Assembly (NCBI RefSeq): GCF_022024115.1
Contig: NZ_CP091792.1
Coordinates: 1,116,001-1,180,000, forward strand
Origin: Prevotella communis
GTDB taxonomy: Bacteria > Bacteroidota > Bacteroidia > Bacteroidales > Bacteroidaceae
DNA: 64,000 nt
Direction: 5' to 3'
Made by a program: the position numbers and the translations under genes. Shown in pieces: positions 27,275 to 35,988 of this stretch. The notes below the pieces were generated by a model that did no database searches, was not told the origin of the DNA, and saw only the letters and a list, made by a program, of their open reading frames with translations. How positions within the stretch are numbered: position 1 is the first letter of the stretch; each line of letters opens with the position of its first letter.

Positions 27275-27385
27275 CAAAATTACATATTTTGGATGAAAAA
27301 AGAGGTGTAAATGATGAATAAAAAGAAAAAAACAAACTTTTATTAAGAAAAATGTGCACGATTTGCGGAATTTTGTGTAACTTTG
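27275..27385. promoter_or_regulatory. Divergent promoters of lipid kinase and SPT
   Basis: TAATTTTG on the minus strand (27275-27282) and TAACTTTG on the plus strand (27378-27385), the latter 34 bases before the SPT start codon. Confidence 0.65.
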
Positions 27386-27418
27386 CACCCCAAATAAAAG
27401 TGAAACCTAACAAAAGAT

Positions 27419-28606
27419 ATGGGACAACTACAAGAAAGATATAAGTCGTATCGCATTCCTCAGGAGGCAATGGCTAAGGGAATCTACCCCTATTTCCGTG
27501 CTATTGAGGGCAAACAGGGTACGGAAGTTGAGATGGGCGGACACAAGGTTTTGATGTTTGGCTCAAATGCATATACTGGTCTGACAGGCGATCAGCGCAT
27601 CATTGACAAAGCTAAGGCTGCGCTCGATAAATATGGCTCTGGTTGTGCTGGAAGCCGTTTCCTGAATGGTACGTTGGACTTGCATATCCAGCTGGAGAAG
27701 GAAATCGCTGAATTTATTGGTAAGGATGACTGTCTCTGCTTTAGCACTGGATTCTCAGTAAACCAGGGTGTTATTCCTGCATTGCTGGGTAAGGATGACT
27801 TCGTGATTTGCGATGATCGTGACCACGCATCTATCGTAGATGGCCGTCGTCTGGCTTTCGCTAAGCAGCTCCACTATAAGCACAACGATATGGAAGATTT
27901 GGAGCGTGTGCTTCAGAAACTTCCTGCTGAAGCTATCAAGCTCATTGTGGTAGATGGTGTGTTCTCAATGGAGGGCGACCTGGCTAAGCTGCCCGAAATT
28001 GTGAAGCTGAAGCATAAGTACAACTGCTCAATCATGGTTGACGAGGCTCACGGTGTTGGCGTATTCGGTCGTCAGGGACGTGGTGTTTGTGACCATTTCG
28101 GACTGACTGATGAGGTTGACCTGATTATGGGTACTTTCTCAAAGTCACTGGCTTCTATCGGTGGTTTTATCACTGCTGATGCTGATACCATCAACTGGTT
28201 GCGCCATACATGTCGTACTTATATCTTCTCTGCTTCTAACACCCCTGCAGCTACTGCAGCTGCTATGGAGGCTCTGCATATCCTGCAGCAGGAGCCCGAG
28301 CGTATTGAGAAGTTGTGGAAGGTGACCCGCTATGCTTTGAAGCGCTTCCGTGAGGAGGGCTTCGAGATTGGCGATACAGAGAGCCCCATCATTCCTCTTT
28401 ATGTAAGAGATACCGATAAGACATTCCTGGTAACTGCCCTGGCTTTCAATGCTGGTGTATTTATCAACCCTGTAATTCCTCCTGCATGTGCTCCTCAGGA
28501 CACGCTGGTGCGCTATGCCTTGATGGCTACACACACCGAGGAACAGGTAGAACGTTCGGTAATTGCACTGAAAAAGATCTTTGTTGAACAAGGAATTATA
28601 AAATAA
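27419..28606 (+). CDS. spt: Serine palmitoyltransferase
   Basis: 395 residues, alpha-oxoamine synthase fold with PLP. The pyridoxal lysine is K242 in GTFSKSLASIGG; DEAHGVGVFG and GSGCAGSRFLNGT are characteristic. The N-terminus YRIPQEAMAKGIYPYFRAIE and the C-terminal NPVIPPACAPQDTLVR match Bacteroidales serine palmitoyltransferase rather than KBL or BioF. It condenses serine with a long acyl-CoA to 3-keto-sphinganine, the first step of bacterial sphingolipid synthesis, in the cytosol. The divergent lipid kinase may act in the same pathway. No clear terminator follows; tRNA-Pro begins 55 bases on with its own promoter. Confidence 0.9.
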   Translation: MGQLQERYKSYRIPQEAMAKGIYPYFRAIEGKQGTEVEMGGHKVLMFGSNAYTGLTGDQRIIDKAKAALDKYGSGCAGSRFLNGTLDLHIQLEKEIAEFIGKDDCLCFSTGFSVNQGVIPALLGKDDFVICDDRDHASIVDGRRLAFAKQLHYKHNDMEDLERVLQKLPAEAIKLIVVDGVFSMEGDLAKLPEIVKLKHKYNCSIMVDEAHGVGVFGRQGRGVCDHFGLTDEVDLIMGTFSKSLASIGGFITADADTINWLRHTCRTYIFSASNTPAATAAAMEALHILQQEPERIEKLWKVTRYALKRFREEGFEIGDTESPIIPLYVRDTDKTFLVTALAFNAGVFINPVIPPACAPQDTLVRYALMATHTEEQVERSVIALKKIFVEQGIIK

Positions 28607-28641
28607 TTGCGGAAAAATTTGCAAAGGTCACAAAAATTGTG

Positions 28642-28649
28642 TACCTTTG
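28642..28649 (+). promoter_or_regulatory. -7 box for tRNA-Pro
   Basis: TACCTTTG, 12 bases before the tRNA 5' end. An upstream mirror GCAAAGGT (28621-28628) pairs with ACCTTTGC (28643-28650), forming an inverted repeat over the promoter. Confidence 0.75.
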
Positions 28650-28661
28650 CACCCGCAAAAA

Positions 28662-28734
28662 CGAGGTGTAGCGCAGTTGGTAGCGTTCCTGGTTTGGGAC
28701 CAGGCTGTCGCAGGTTCGAGTCCTGTCACCTCGA
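28662..28734 (+). tRNA. tRNA-Pro (anticodon TGG)
   Basis: 73 nt. Acceptor stem CGAGGTG/CACCTCG, anticodon stem CCTGG/CCAGG with loop TTTGGGA (anticodon UGG), T-arm CAGG-TTCGAGT-CCTG. Discriminator A73; no CCA encoded. Confidence 0.95.
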
Positions 28735-28868
28735 CTAGCAGATAAATTAGGAAAGCATTTAGTCAAAATGGCTAAATGTTTTCTTTTTTTATTCATTTTT
28801 CTGTCAAAAAGTTTGCAAAGAAAGATTTTTTCACTATCTTTGTAGCCAGATTAATCGGCTATAGCGAT

Positions 28869-31319
28869 ATGAAATCTATACTAAGGGTCTTTACTATAAT
28901 ACTACTACTGCTAGGAAATCAGCACGCCGAGGCTTTTGAGGGACGAACCTTCAAAACCATTAATGCATCCAATGAGTTGGCAGATAATAGTGCGCAGATT
29001 GTTGTCTGCACAAAGACCGGTCGTATGATTATCGCTACACTTGGAAGCCTGAACTTCTATAATGGTTCGGGATTCTCACATATCACTCCTCATCACGACT
29101 GTCAGTATCAGTTGCCACGCTATACTGGTAACTATCGCCTGGGGTTTGACCGTAAGCATCATATATGGTTGAAGAATTCGCATACGTTGACATGTGTAGA
29201 CCTGTTGATGGAGCAGTTTATTGTGAATGTCGACAGTGTCATCAATGATTTAGGGTGTCACGAGCCTATAGAAGATTTGTTCGTGGATTCGGAGGGAGGC
29301 GTGTGGCTTCTCACGGAAAAAGGTCTCTTTGGAGTAAACGACCAGCAGACGTATACCGTGCTGCGTGATCAGAACCTGCAGGATGTGGATGTGTATGAAA
29401 ACCTGCTGCTTACTTTCTATGGCAATGGTGAGGAGGTTGGTCAGGACCTTAAAACGGGTAAGACCGTGCATCGTACACGTGCTTATGACTGGGATACAGG
29501 ACAGCGCTACAATCAGACATCGGCTATCATTCGTTATGAAGACGGCTATTTCATGGTGAGAAATGGTGAGAAAGAGTCTGCGTTCTTGTATTTTGATGTG
29601 AAACAGTTGCAGTGGACGGTTATTCAGACTTTCACCTTCCATGTCAATCATCTTGCCCTTCATGACGAAATGATTTATTTGCCATCACAACGTGGATTCG
29701 GCATATTTGACATCAAGCAGAATAACATGGCCTGGGTGGATGAGTTCCCGCTTGTTGACGGACGTAAGGTTCAGACAGATTGTAATATGATTGCCTTTGA
29801 TCGTCAGGATGGTATGTGGATCGGCACAGAAGACCGTGGCGTACTTTATTCCCGTCCGGCAAAATTACAGTTTATGTCGTACGCCGTTTCAACACCGGAA
29901 GCTGAGCACTATTCCAGGATGATGGATGAGTTGAATCAGAATATCACGGAATTTCATGGTCTGCGTGCCAACTGTATGTTTATGGACAGTAGGGGCTGGT
30001 CGTGGATAGGTACGACAACAGGACTCTATCTGTATAAGACGCCTCAGTCGGAACCACTGGTATTCTCCAAGAGAAACGGATTCTATAATAATGTGGTCCA
30101 TACGGTGGTGGAAGATAGGAATCATAATATCTGGGCTGCTACGTCAAATGGTGTCTCCTATGTACGTTTCAAGGGTGAGAAGGTGGAGTTTGTCAATAGC
30201 TTCAATGATATTGACGGCGTGCCAAGCGAGTCCTTTGTAAATTGTAAGGGCAGGATGCTTGATGACGGTACGATTATTATGCAGGCTATAGATCATGTCG
30301 TGCGATTCAATCCTGACGATTTGGAGGAGGTCAATACACCTCATCCCTATAAACTGTTTCCCAAGCTGATTCGCCTGATGGTGAATGGAAATAATATTGA
30401 ACCCGATATGATGATGGATAATCATATCGTTATTGACAGAGCATTGTCACGTACATGGGAAATCGTGTTGAGCAGTGAACATTCGTCGGTATCTCTGACT
30501 TTCTCGCCTCTAAACTACTATCGTCCTCTGCAGACGTACTACAGACTCAGGATAAAAGGTGTTAAGGAATATGAGGAATGGACACTGCTATCCGTCTTTA
30601 ATAGTGGTGGAAAGGTTGATTCCAAAGGTATGTTGCATGTTCCACTGATGGGATTGGCTCCAGGTTCATATCAATTGGAACTGCAGGCTTCGATGTATCC
30701 TGACCAGTGGGATGGGGAACCGTTTATTTGGAATATCATCGTCAACGAACCTTGGTGGCAGACTACCGGTATCTTGTGGCTTCTCGGCATCATCGTATTT
30801 ATGATTGGTATTACCAATTTCGTCTTCTATATGCGAAACGAGCGCATGCGTATGCGCAGGAGTCATGGTGAAGGTGATATGATACGAAAGATACGTCAGT
30901 TTGTGACACGCTGTAATACCGATACAAGTGAATCCCTGTCACCGATGCATGAAGAGTATGGCCATAATTCCGAGAATGCAGACGTCAAACTGAGTCCGGA
31001 GTTTATGGAGGTGATGATGCGTATCCTGCCTTATGTAAAGGCTCACATGAGGGGTGACTTGAGTATGGCACAGTTGAGCCATGTGGCAGAAATGGATGTG
31101 GTGCCTTTCTATGAGTTGATGATGGATAATATCTATAAGAGTCCTCGCGACCTGGCACGTTTCTATCGTCTGGAGAATGCCACAAAACTATTGCTGACAA
31201 CGGATCATACGATAGAACAAATTGCAGAGGAATGTGGATTCTTTACTGCCAATTATATGATTGGCACCTTCTTCCATCAGTATAAGCAGACGCCTCAGGA
31301 ATATCGTGAGAGTCATTAA
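28869..31319 (+). CDS. Propeller-Y_Y_Y-TM-AraC regulator lacking kinase and receiver
   Basis: 816 residues from the ATG at 28869; earlier in-frame ATGs precede the promoter (TATCTTTG 28835-28842). Signal peptide, periplasmic two-component-regulator propeller (about 25-560, repeats such as GMWIGTEDRGV, WSWIGTTTGLYL, HNIWAATSNGVSYV), a Y_Y_Y-like domain (about 560-665), one membrane helix (~666-690) and a C-terminal AraC helix-turn-helix (about 715-816: IEQIAEECGFFTANYMIGTFFHQY). HTCS proteins normally have HisKA, HATPase and receiver domains between the membrane and AraC parts; here none are present. It should act as a single-step transmembrane regulator. The ligand is unknown; flanking genes give no clear target. 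Confidence 0.85.
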   Translation: MKSILRVFTIILLLLGNQHAEAFEGRTFKTINASNELADNSAQIVVCTKTGRMIIATLGSLNFYNGSGFSHITPHHDCQYQLPRYTGNYRLGFDRKHHIWLKNSHTLTCVDLLMEQFIVNVDSVINDLGCHEPIEDLFVDSEGGVWLLTEKGLFGVNDQQTYTVLRDQNLQDVDVYENLLLTFYGNGEEVGQDLKTGKTVHRTRAYDWDTGQRYNQTSAIIRYEDGYFMVRNGEKESAFLYFDVKQLQWTVIQTFTFHVNHLALHDEMIYLPSQRGFGIFDIKQNNMAWVDEFPLVDGRKVQTDCNMIAFDRQDGMWIGTEDRGVLYSRPAKLQFMSYAVSTPEAEHYSRMMDELNQNITEFHGLRANCMFMDSRGWSWIGTTTGLYLYKTPQSEPLVFSKRNGFYNNVVHTVVEDRNHNIWAATSNGVSYVRFKGEKVEFVNSFNDIDGVPSESFVNCKGRMLDDGTIIMQAIDHVVRFNPDDLEEVNTPHPYKLFPKLIRLMVNGNNIEPDMMMDNHIVIDRALSRTWEIVLSSEHSSVSLTFSPLNYYRPLQTYYRLRIKGVKEYEEWTLLSVFNSGGKVDSKGMLHVPLMGLAPGSYQLELQASMYPDQWDGEPFIWNIIVNEPWWQTTGILWLLGIIVFMIGITNFVFYMRNERMRMRRSHGEGDMIRKIRQFVTRCNTDTSESLSPMHEEYGHNSENADVKLSPEFMEVMMRILPYVKAHMRGDLSMAQLSHVAEMDVVPFYELMMDNIYKSPRDLARFYRLENATKLLLTTDHTIEQIAEECGFFTANYMIGTFFHQYKQTPQEYRESH

Positions 31320-31324
31320 TAAGG

Positions 31325-32716
31325 TTATCCGAATAGGGCACGGAGGGCTTCTTCCACTTTCCTGACGGGATGAATCTCAATCTTGTATTTCTTTGTGTTG
31401 AGACCTTGCATGTTATAGCGAGGGATGATGATGTGCTGGAATCCTAATTTCTCAGCCTCGGCAATACGTTGGTCAATACGATTGACAGGTCGCACCTCAC
31501 CACTTAATCCTACCTCGCCGGCCATGCACCAGCCTGGTTCGATGGGTGTGTCAACATTTGACGAGAGTACGGCAGCAATGACGGATAGGTCCATAGCCAA
31601 GTCTGTAACCCTCAGTCCGCCAGCGATATTCACAAAGACATCCTTCTGCATCAGTTTGAATCCTACGCGTTTTTCCAGGACAGCCAGCAGCATATTCAAT
31701 CGGCGCTGATCAAAACCTGTGGCCGAACGTTGTGGGGTGCCATAGGCTGCTGATGATACAAGGGCCTGGGTCTCAAGCAGGAACGGACGTACACCTTCAA
31801 TGGCACTGGAGATGGCAATGCCGGACAGACCTTCATGGTCTTGTGTGAGCAGAAGTTCTGATGGGTTGTTCACCTGTCTGAGGCCGTTTTGCAGCATCTC
31901 GTAGATACCTAGTTCTGATGTGCTTCCAAAACGATTCTTGATACTTCTCAGGATACGATACATATAATGCTGGTCGCCCTCAAACTGAATGACGGTGTCA
32001 ACGATATGTTCCAACACCTTTGGACCTGCCAGTGTACCTTCCTTTGTGATATGTCCAATCAGGATGACAGGTACGCCACTTGTCTTGGCAAATCGCAATA
32101 ATGCAGCAGCACACTCACGTACCTGAGCCACGGAGCCGGCACTTGACTCAACATCCTCAGTGGCAATGGTCTGTATGGAGTCAACAACAACCAGGTCTGG
32201 TTGTTCTTCCTTGATATGTTCAAAGATATGTTCCAGTGCGTTCTCGCACAGAATCATAAAGTTCTCTGGATTGGGCTGTCCGTTTAAGATGCGCTCTGCA
32301 CGCATCTTCAACTGGTGGGCACTTTCCTCACCACTGACGTAGAGAATGCGCTTGTCGGTAAGACGGAGCATGGTCTGTAATGACAGCGTGGATTTTCCGA
32401 TTCCAGGTTCGCCGCCAAGCAGTACGATACTGCCTGGTACCAGACCACCTCCAAGAACGCGGTTCAGCTCTTCGTCATGCATATCGATACGTTTCTCGTC
32501 ATGGCTGCTTATCTCGCTGAGTCTCATGATGCGGTTGGTGCGTAGGGCATGACCTGTCTTGGCTGCGGCGGAGGTGGCACTCTGTCTGACGTTGTCAGTA
32601 CTGAGCTTGATTTCCTTGAATGTGTTCCACCGTCCGCAAGACGGACACTTTCCAATCCATTTTGCTGATTCTTGTCCGCAGTTCTCGCAGACGTATGCTG
32701 TCTTGTCCTTTGCCAT
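31325..32716 (-). CDS. radA: DNA repair protein RadA
   Basis: 463 residues. N-terminal zinc finger C10-C13-C24-C27, RecA-like core with Walker A GGEPGIGKST and the RadA-specific KNRFGSTSELG motif, and a C-terminal Lon-protease-like domain (GGLRVTDLAMDLSVIAAVLSS). RadA is a ssDNA helicase that processes recombination intermediates. It is convergent with the regulator gene (five-base gap), without a visible terminator. Promoter TACCTTTG at 32745-32752 on the minus strand. Confidence 0.96.
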   Translation of the reverse strand: MAKDKTAYVCENCGQESAKWIGKCPSCGRWNTFKEIKLSTDNVRQSATSAAAKTGHALRTNRIMRLSEISSHDEKRIDMHDEELNRVLGGGLVPGSIVLLGGEPGIGKSTLSLQTMLRLTDKRILYVSGEESAHQLKMRAERILNGQPNPENFMILCENALEHIFEHIKEEQPDLVVVDSIQTIATEDVESSAGSVAQVRECAAALLRFAKTSGVPVILIGHITKEGTLAGPKVLEHIVDTVIQFEGDQHYMYRILRSIKNRFGSTSELGIYEMLQNGLRQVNNPSELLLTQDHEGLSGIAISSAIEGVRPFLLETQALVSSAAYGTPQRSATGFDQRRLNMLLAVLEKRVGFKLMQKDVFVNIAGGLRVTDLAMDLSVIAAVLSSNVDTPIEPGWCMAGEVGLSGEVRPVNRIDQRIAEAEKLGFQHIIIPRYNMQGLNTKKYKIEIHPVRKVEEALRALFG

Positions 32717-32744
32717 TCTGAGTTTTCTTATATCAAGTTTGATG

Positions 32745-32752
32745 CAAAGGTA
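32745..32752 (-). promoter_or_regulatory. -7 box for radA
   Basis: CAAAGGTA on the plus strand, 29 bases before the radA start codon at 32716. Confidence 0.7.
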
Positions 32753-32837
32753 CTAAATTCAAAGGCTCTATACAAGGCTTTTTACTTTATTAACTCTTGT
32801 ATTTGGTGAATGATTTCGCAGTTACAAAAGAATTTAG

Positions 32838-32845
32838 TACTTTTG
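32838..32845 (+). promoter_or_regulatory. -7 box for binding-protein/TPR operon
   Basis: TACTTTTG, 7 bases before the ATG at 32853, giving a leaderless or near-leaderless transcript. Confidence 0.7.
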
Positions 32846-32852
32846 CACCACG

Positions 32853-33770
32853 ATGAACGGAATAAGACTATTTTTTACTATCGCCACTGGTTTGTTGTGT
32901 TTTGTTGCATGTGCAGGCAGGGGTGATAATACGCAAACGGATAATGAAAAAGATACGCGGGAGTCAGACTCTGCCTCACTGCGTATTGCGGTGATGCCTA
33001 CCATAGACTGTCTGCCCTTGTTTGTGGCAGAGGAGGAGGGTATGTTTGAACGTCATGGTGTCAGCGTAAGCCTCTATCCCTATCAGGCTCAGATGGATTG
33101 TGACACGGCCATTCGGAATGGATGGGTGGATGCAATGGTGACGGATCTGGTGAGAGCAGAGCGTCTGAAGAGTCAGGGCGTGCAGTTGCGTTACCTTACT
33201 GCTACAGACTTGCAATGGCAACTGTTGGCCGGAAAACATGCTCGCCTGAAGAAACTGGGACAACTCGAGAACAAAATGATTGCGATGACGCGTTATTCCG
33301 CTACAGCTATGTTGGCTGACGTGCTTGTGGATAGTGCTTCTGTCATCAATGAGCATGTGTTCAGGATTCAGGTTAACGACCTTGGTGTACGTCTTCAGAT
33401 GTTGGAGACTGAAACCATGGATGCTATGTTCCTGCCTCAGCCTCAAGCTACTGCTGCAAAACTGTTAGGTGCCGAAGTTCTCTATGATACGCAGTGGAAT
33501 GATGTCTGCATGGGGGCGATGGTCGCCAGTGAGGCTTCTCAGTGTGATACGTTGCGCCAGCGTCTGACAAAAGGTATGCTGAAAGCCTATGGTGAAGCTT
33601 GCGATACCATCAATAAACGTGGTGTGAGATTTTACAGTAAACTGTTGGCACAGCGATGTGGACTGAAGGGTGGAGTGGCGGACTCCATATCTTCGGATAT
33701 TCATTTTAACGGGGTGCGTCAGCCACGTCAGCAAGATATTACGAGAGCTACTTCATGGCTTAATAAATAA
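32853..33770 (+). CDS. NMT1/SsuA-like substrate-binding lipoprotein
   Basis: 305 residues. Lipobox LCFVAC20 is followed by an acidic linker and a periplasmic-binding fold: LRIAVMPTIDCLPLFVAEEEGMFERHGVSVSLYPYQAQMDCDTAIRNGWVDAMVTDLV is shown here only in part by its key motif SLRIAVMPTIDCLPLFVAEE. It resembles NMT1/THI5-like ABC binding proteins for sulfonates, thiamine precursors or similar small molecules. No permease or ATPase gene is adjacent, so it may act with a remote transporter or as a sensor. The TPR gene follows after 19 bases and is likely co-transcribed. Confidence 0.8.
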   Translation: MNGIRLFFTIATGLLCFVACAGRGDNTQTDNEKDTRESDSASLRIAVMPTIDCLPLFVAEEEGMFERHGVSVSLYPYQAQMDCDTAIRNGWVDAMVTDLVRAERLKSQGVQLRYLTATDLQWQLLAGKHARLKKLGQLENKMIAMTRYSATAMLADVLVDSASVINEHVFRIQVNDLGVRLQMLETETMDAMFLPQPQATAAKLLGAEVLYDTQWNDVCMGAMVASEASQCDTLRQRLTKGMLKAYGEACDTINKRGVRFYSKLLAQRCGLKGGVADSISSDIHFNGVRQPRQQDITRATSWLNK

Positions 33771-33789
33771 TTGGCATAAGGAGAGATAC

Positions 33790-35988
33790 ATGCAGAACGT
33801 GAATCCACTAGACGGAGTTATATCGTATATAACAGCCAAAAAACTCTTTGCGGGCATACAGAGCCTGGAGAATTATCTCCTGTCGTATCCGCAAATGCCT
33901 GGCTTGGACAAATTGTCGGCTATCAAGGTCGACTATGAGTTGATGGCCGACTATTGGAAGCGTGGGGCAAATGATCCTGAGCGTGAACAGGTCTATGAGC
34001 AATTGCTGAGACGTCTGTATGTGTTGGCCATGAATATCCGTGCTCATCATCTCTACCGCACTAATTCCTACTGGATAACTACTTATCAGCGTCCACGTAA
34101 GAACAGAACTGAATGGGGACTGACGGGCATAAGGGAGGAGTTGGAAAACTATGTCACTGAGACGGCGATGCTGGATTTTGAACCTGCACATATCAGGGCA
34201 AACAAAAGTCTGCAATTGAATCAGCGTCATCAGACCTTCATGAGTAATCTCTTTGAATATGTGTTGACTTCGCGCCAATGGAAAGATTCTTTGTCAGAGC
34301 AGTTCGTGGATATCCTACTGTCGCCTACGATTGATACCGTAGATCAGCAGTTGCTTGTAAGTGCCATCACGCTGGCTGCCCAGAATGCGTTTGACGTGAA
34401 TAAGGTGCTGACGCTGATAAAGGTGTATAAGCAGTCAACTGATATCTGTGTCCGTCAGCGTGCGCTGGTAGGGTGGACGTTGACTGTTAATGCTGAAAAA
34501 TCTACCCTTTATCCTGAAATAAAACAGACTATTGCTGAGATAGGTGCTGATGAGACAATGTGCCAGGAGTTGACGGAACTGCAGATGCAACTGTTCTTCT
34601 GTAAGAGCACGGAGAGTGATCAGAAGAAGATTCAGGATGAGATAATGCCTGATATTATGAATGGCGGTCATTTTAAGATGACTTCAAAGGGACTGGAGGA
34701 AATGGATGAGGACGCGCTGGAGGATATCCTGCATCCTGATGCAGCTGAACGTGATATGGAGAAGATGGAACAGAGCGTGACGCGTATGACGGATATGCAG
34801 AAAGAAGGCTCTGACATCTATTTCGCCGGCTTTGCGCAGATGAAGCGTTTCTCCTTCTTCTACGACTTATCCAACTGGTTCGTTCCTTTCTTTGCGAATC
34901 ATCCAGCTGTTAATAATATCTGGGAGAACTCAAAAGGTCAGAAATTCCTGCATTCAATTATATCAAGGGGCGCTTTCTGCGATAGTGACAAATACTCGTT
35001 TGTTCTGAGTTTTGACCAAGTGCTTAATCGTTTGCCTGCCCATATATTGAATATGATGGAAGAAGGTGAAGCGATGGCGATGCCTCTGGGCGGGATAGTA
35101 ACGAACGAAGAAAGGAAAACGCCTGCTTACATCAGACGTATGTATCTGCAGGATTTATACCGCTTCTTCCGACTGTACCCTGCTCGTCAGGAGTTCCGGA
35201 ATCCTTTTGATGAGGAAAAGATATATCTTTTCTTTGCAAGTGAATTGTTGTGTAAGACGTCACTGGTCAATCGTATGAGTGAAGTGGTAAACTTCCTTGT
35301 GAAGCGCAAATACTATCATGAGGCAGAGGAGATTCTTTGTCTTTATCCCAAGGATAAGCGCGACTATCAATATTGCTTCTTACGCGGACATCTATGTCAG
35401 GTACAGCCGGAAGGCTTGGGTGGAGAGGACAAATTCTGGTATAAAGCGGCCTTGAAACTGAAACCTGATGATAAGAAGGCGCTAGCGGGATTGGCACGCG
35501 CGCATTTTTATGATAATGAATATCGTCAGGCTCTGGATGTCTACAAGCAGCTACTGGACATAAATGCAGAGTCCAGGTCGTATATGCTTAATGCGTCTAT
35601 TTGCATGGCTAACCTTCGTCAGTGTGAGGATGCCCTCAAATTGCTGTATAAGTTGAACTATCTCGATGAAGAGAATATGGAGGTGGTGCTTGTATTGGCT
35701 TGGGTGCTGACAATTGATGGACGTTTTGATGAGGCAAAGAAATACTTTGCCCAACTCATGACTCAGGAGCATCCTCAGGCAGATTGTTTCCTTTATCAAG
35801 GTTACTGCCTGTGGTTTTCCGGCGACATTGGAGGAGCCATCCAGTCATTTCGCCGTTATCAGGATCTTCTCATTGCTTCGGATCCTTCGTTGGAAAATGC
35901 TTTCTATTTGACGGAAAATGACGTTATTCGCAAATACCATATAGGTAAAGGCGAGATTCAGATGATGCTGGATGCGATAAAAGGTTAG
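33790..35988 (+). CDS. Tetratricopeptide-repeat protein
   Basis: 732 residues from the ATG at 33790, which follows an AAGGAG Shine-Dalgarno-like sequence, unusual in this window; a longer frame from 33670 would overlap the previous gene. All helical and soluble. The C-terminal third contains TPR units (for example ALAGLARAHFYDNEYRQALDVYKQ and AKKYFAQLMTQEHPQADCFLYQGYC). The N-terminal two thirds are helical and unassigned. Probably a protein-protein scaffold; partner unknown. It forms an operon with the binding lipoprotein and overlaps the convergent phospholipase-D-like gene by four bases. Confidence 0.8.
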   Translation: MQNVNPLDGVISYITAKKLFAGIQSLENYLLSYPQMPGLDKLSAIKVDYELMADYWKRGANDPEREQVYEQLLRRLYVLAMNIRAHHLYRTNSYWITTYQRPRKNRTEWGLTGIREELENYVTETAMLDFEPAHIRANKSLQLNQRHQTFMSNLFEYVLTSRQWKDSLSEQFVDILLSPTIDTVDQQLLVSAITLAAQNAFDVNKVLTLIKVYKQSTDICVRQRALVGWTLTVNAEKSTLYPEIKQTIAEIGADETMCQELTELQMQLFFCKSTESDQKKIQDEIMPDIMNGGHFKMTSKGLEEMDEDALEDILHPDAAERDMEKMEQSVTRMTDMQKEGSDIYFAGFAQMKRFSFFYDLSNWFVPFFANHPAVNNIWENSKGQKFLHSIISRGAFCDSDKYSFVLSFDQVLNRLPAHILNMMEEGEAMAMPLGGIVTNEERKTPAYIRRMYLQDLYRFFRLYPARQEFRNPFDEEKIYLFFASELLCKTSLVNRMSEVVNFLVKRKYYHEAEEILCLYPKDKRDYQYCFLRGHLCQVQPEGLGGEDKFWYKAALKLKPDDKKALAGLARAHFYDNEYRQALDVYKQLLDINAESRSYMLNASICMANLRQCEDALKLLYKLNYLDEENMEVVLVLAWVLTIDGRFDEAKKYFAQLMTQEHPQADCFLYQGYCLWFSGDIGGAIQSFRRYQDLLIASDPSLENAFYLTENDVIRKYHIGKGEIQMMLDAIKG

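Noticed and set aside
28607..28661. GCAAAGGT/ACCTTTGC inverted repeat as a terminator for SPT
   Set aside because: No U-run follows; it coincides with the tRNA-Pro promoter and is better seen as promoter symmetry.
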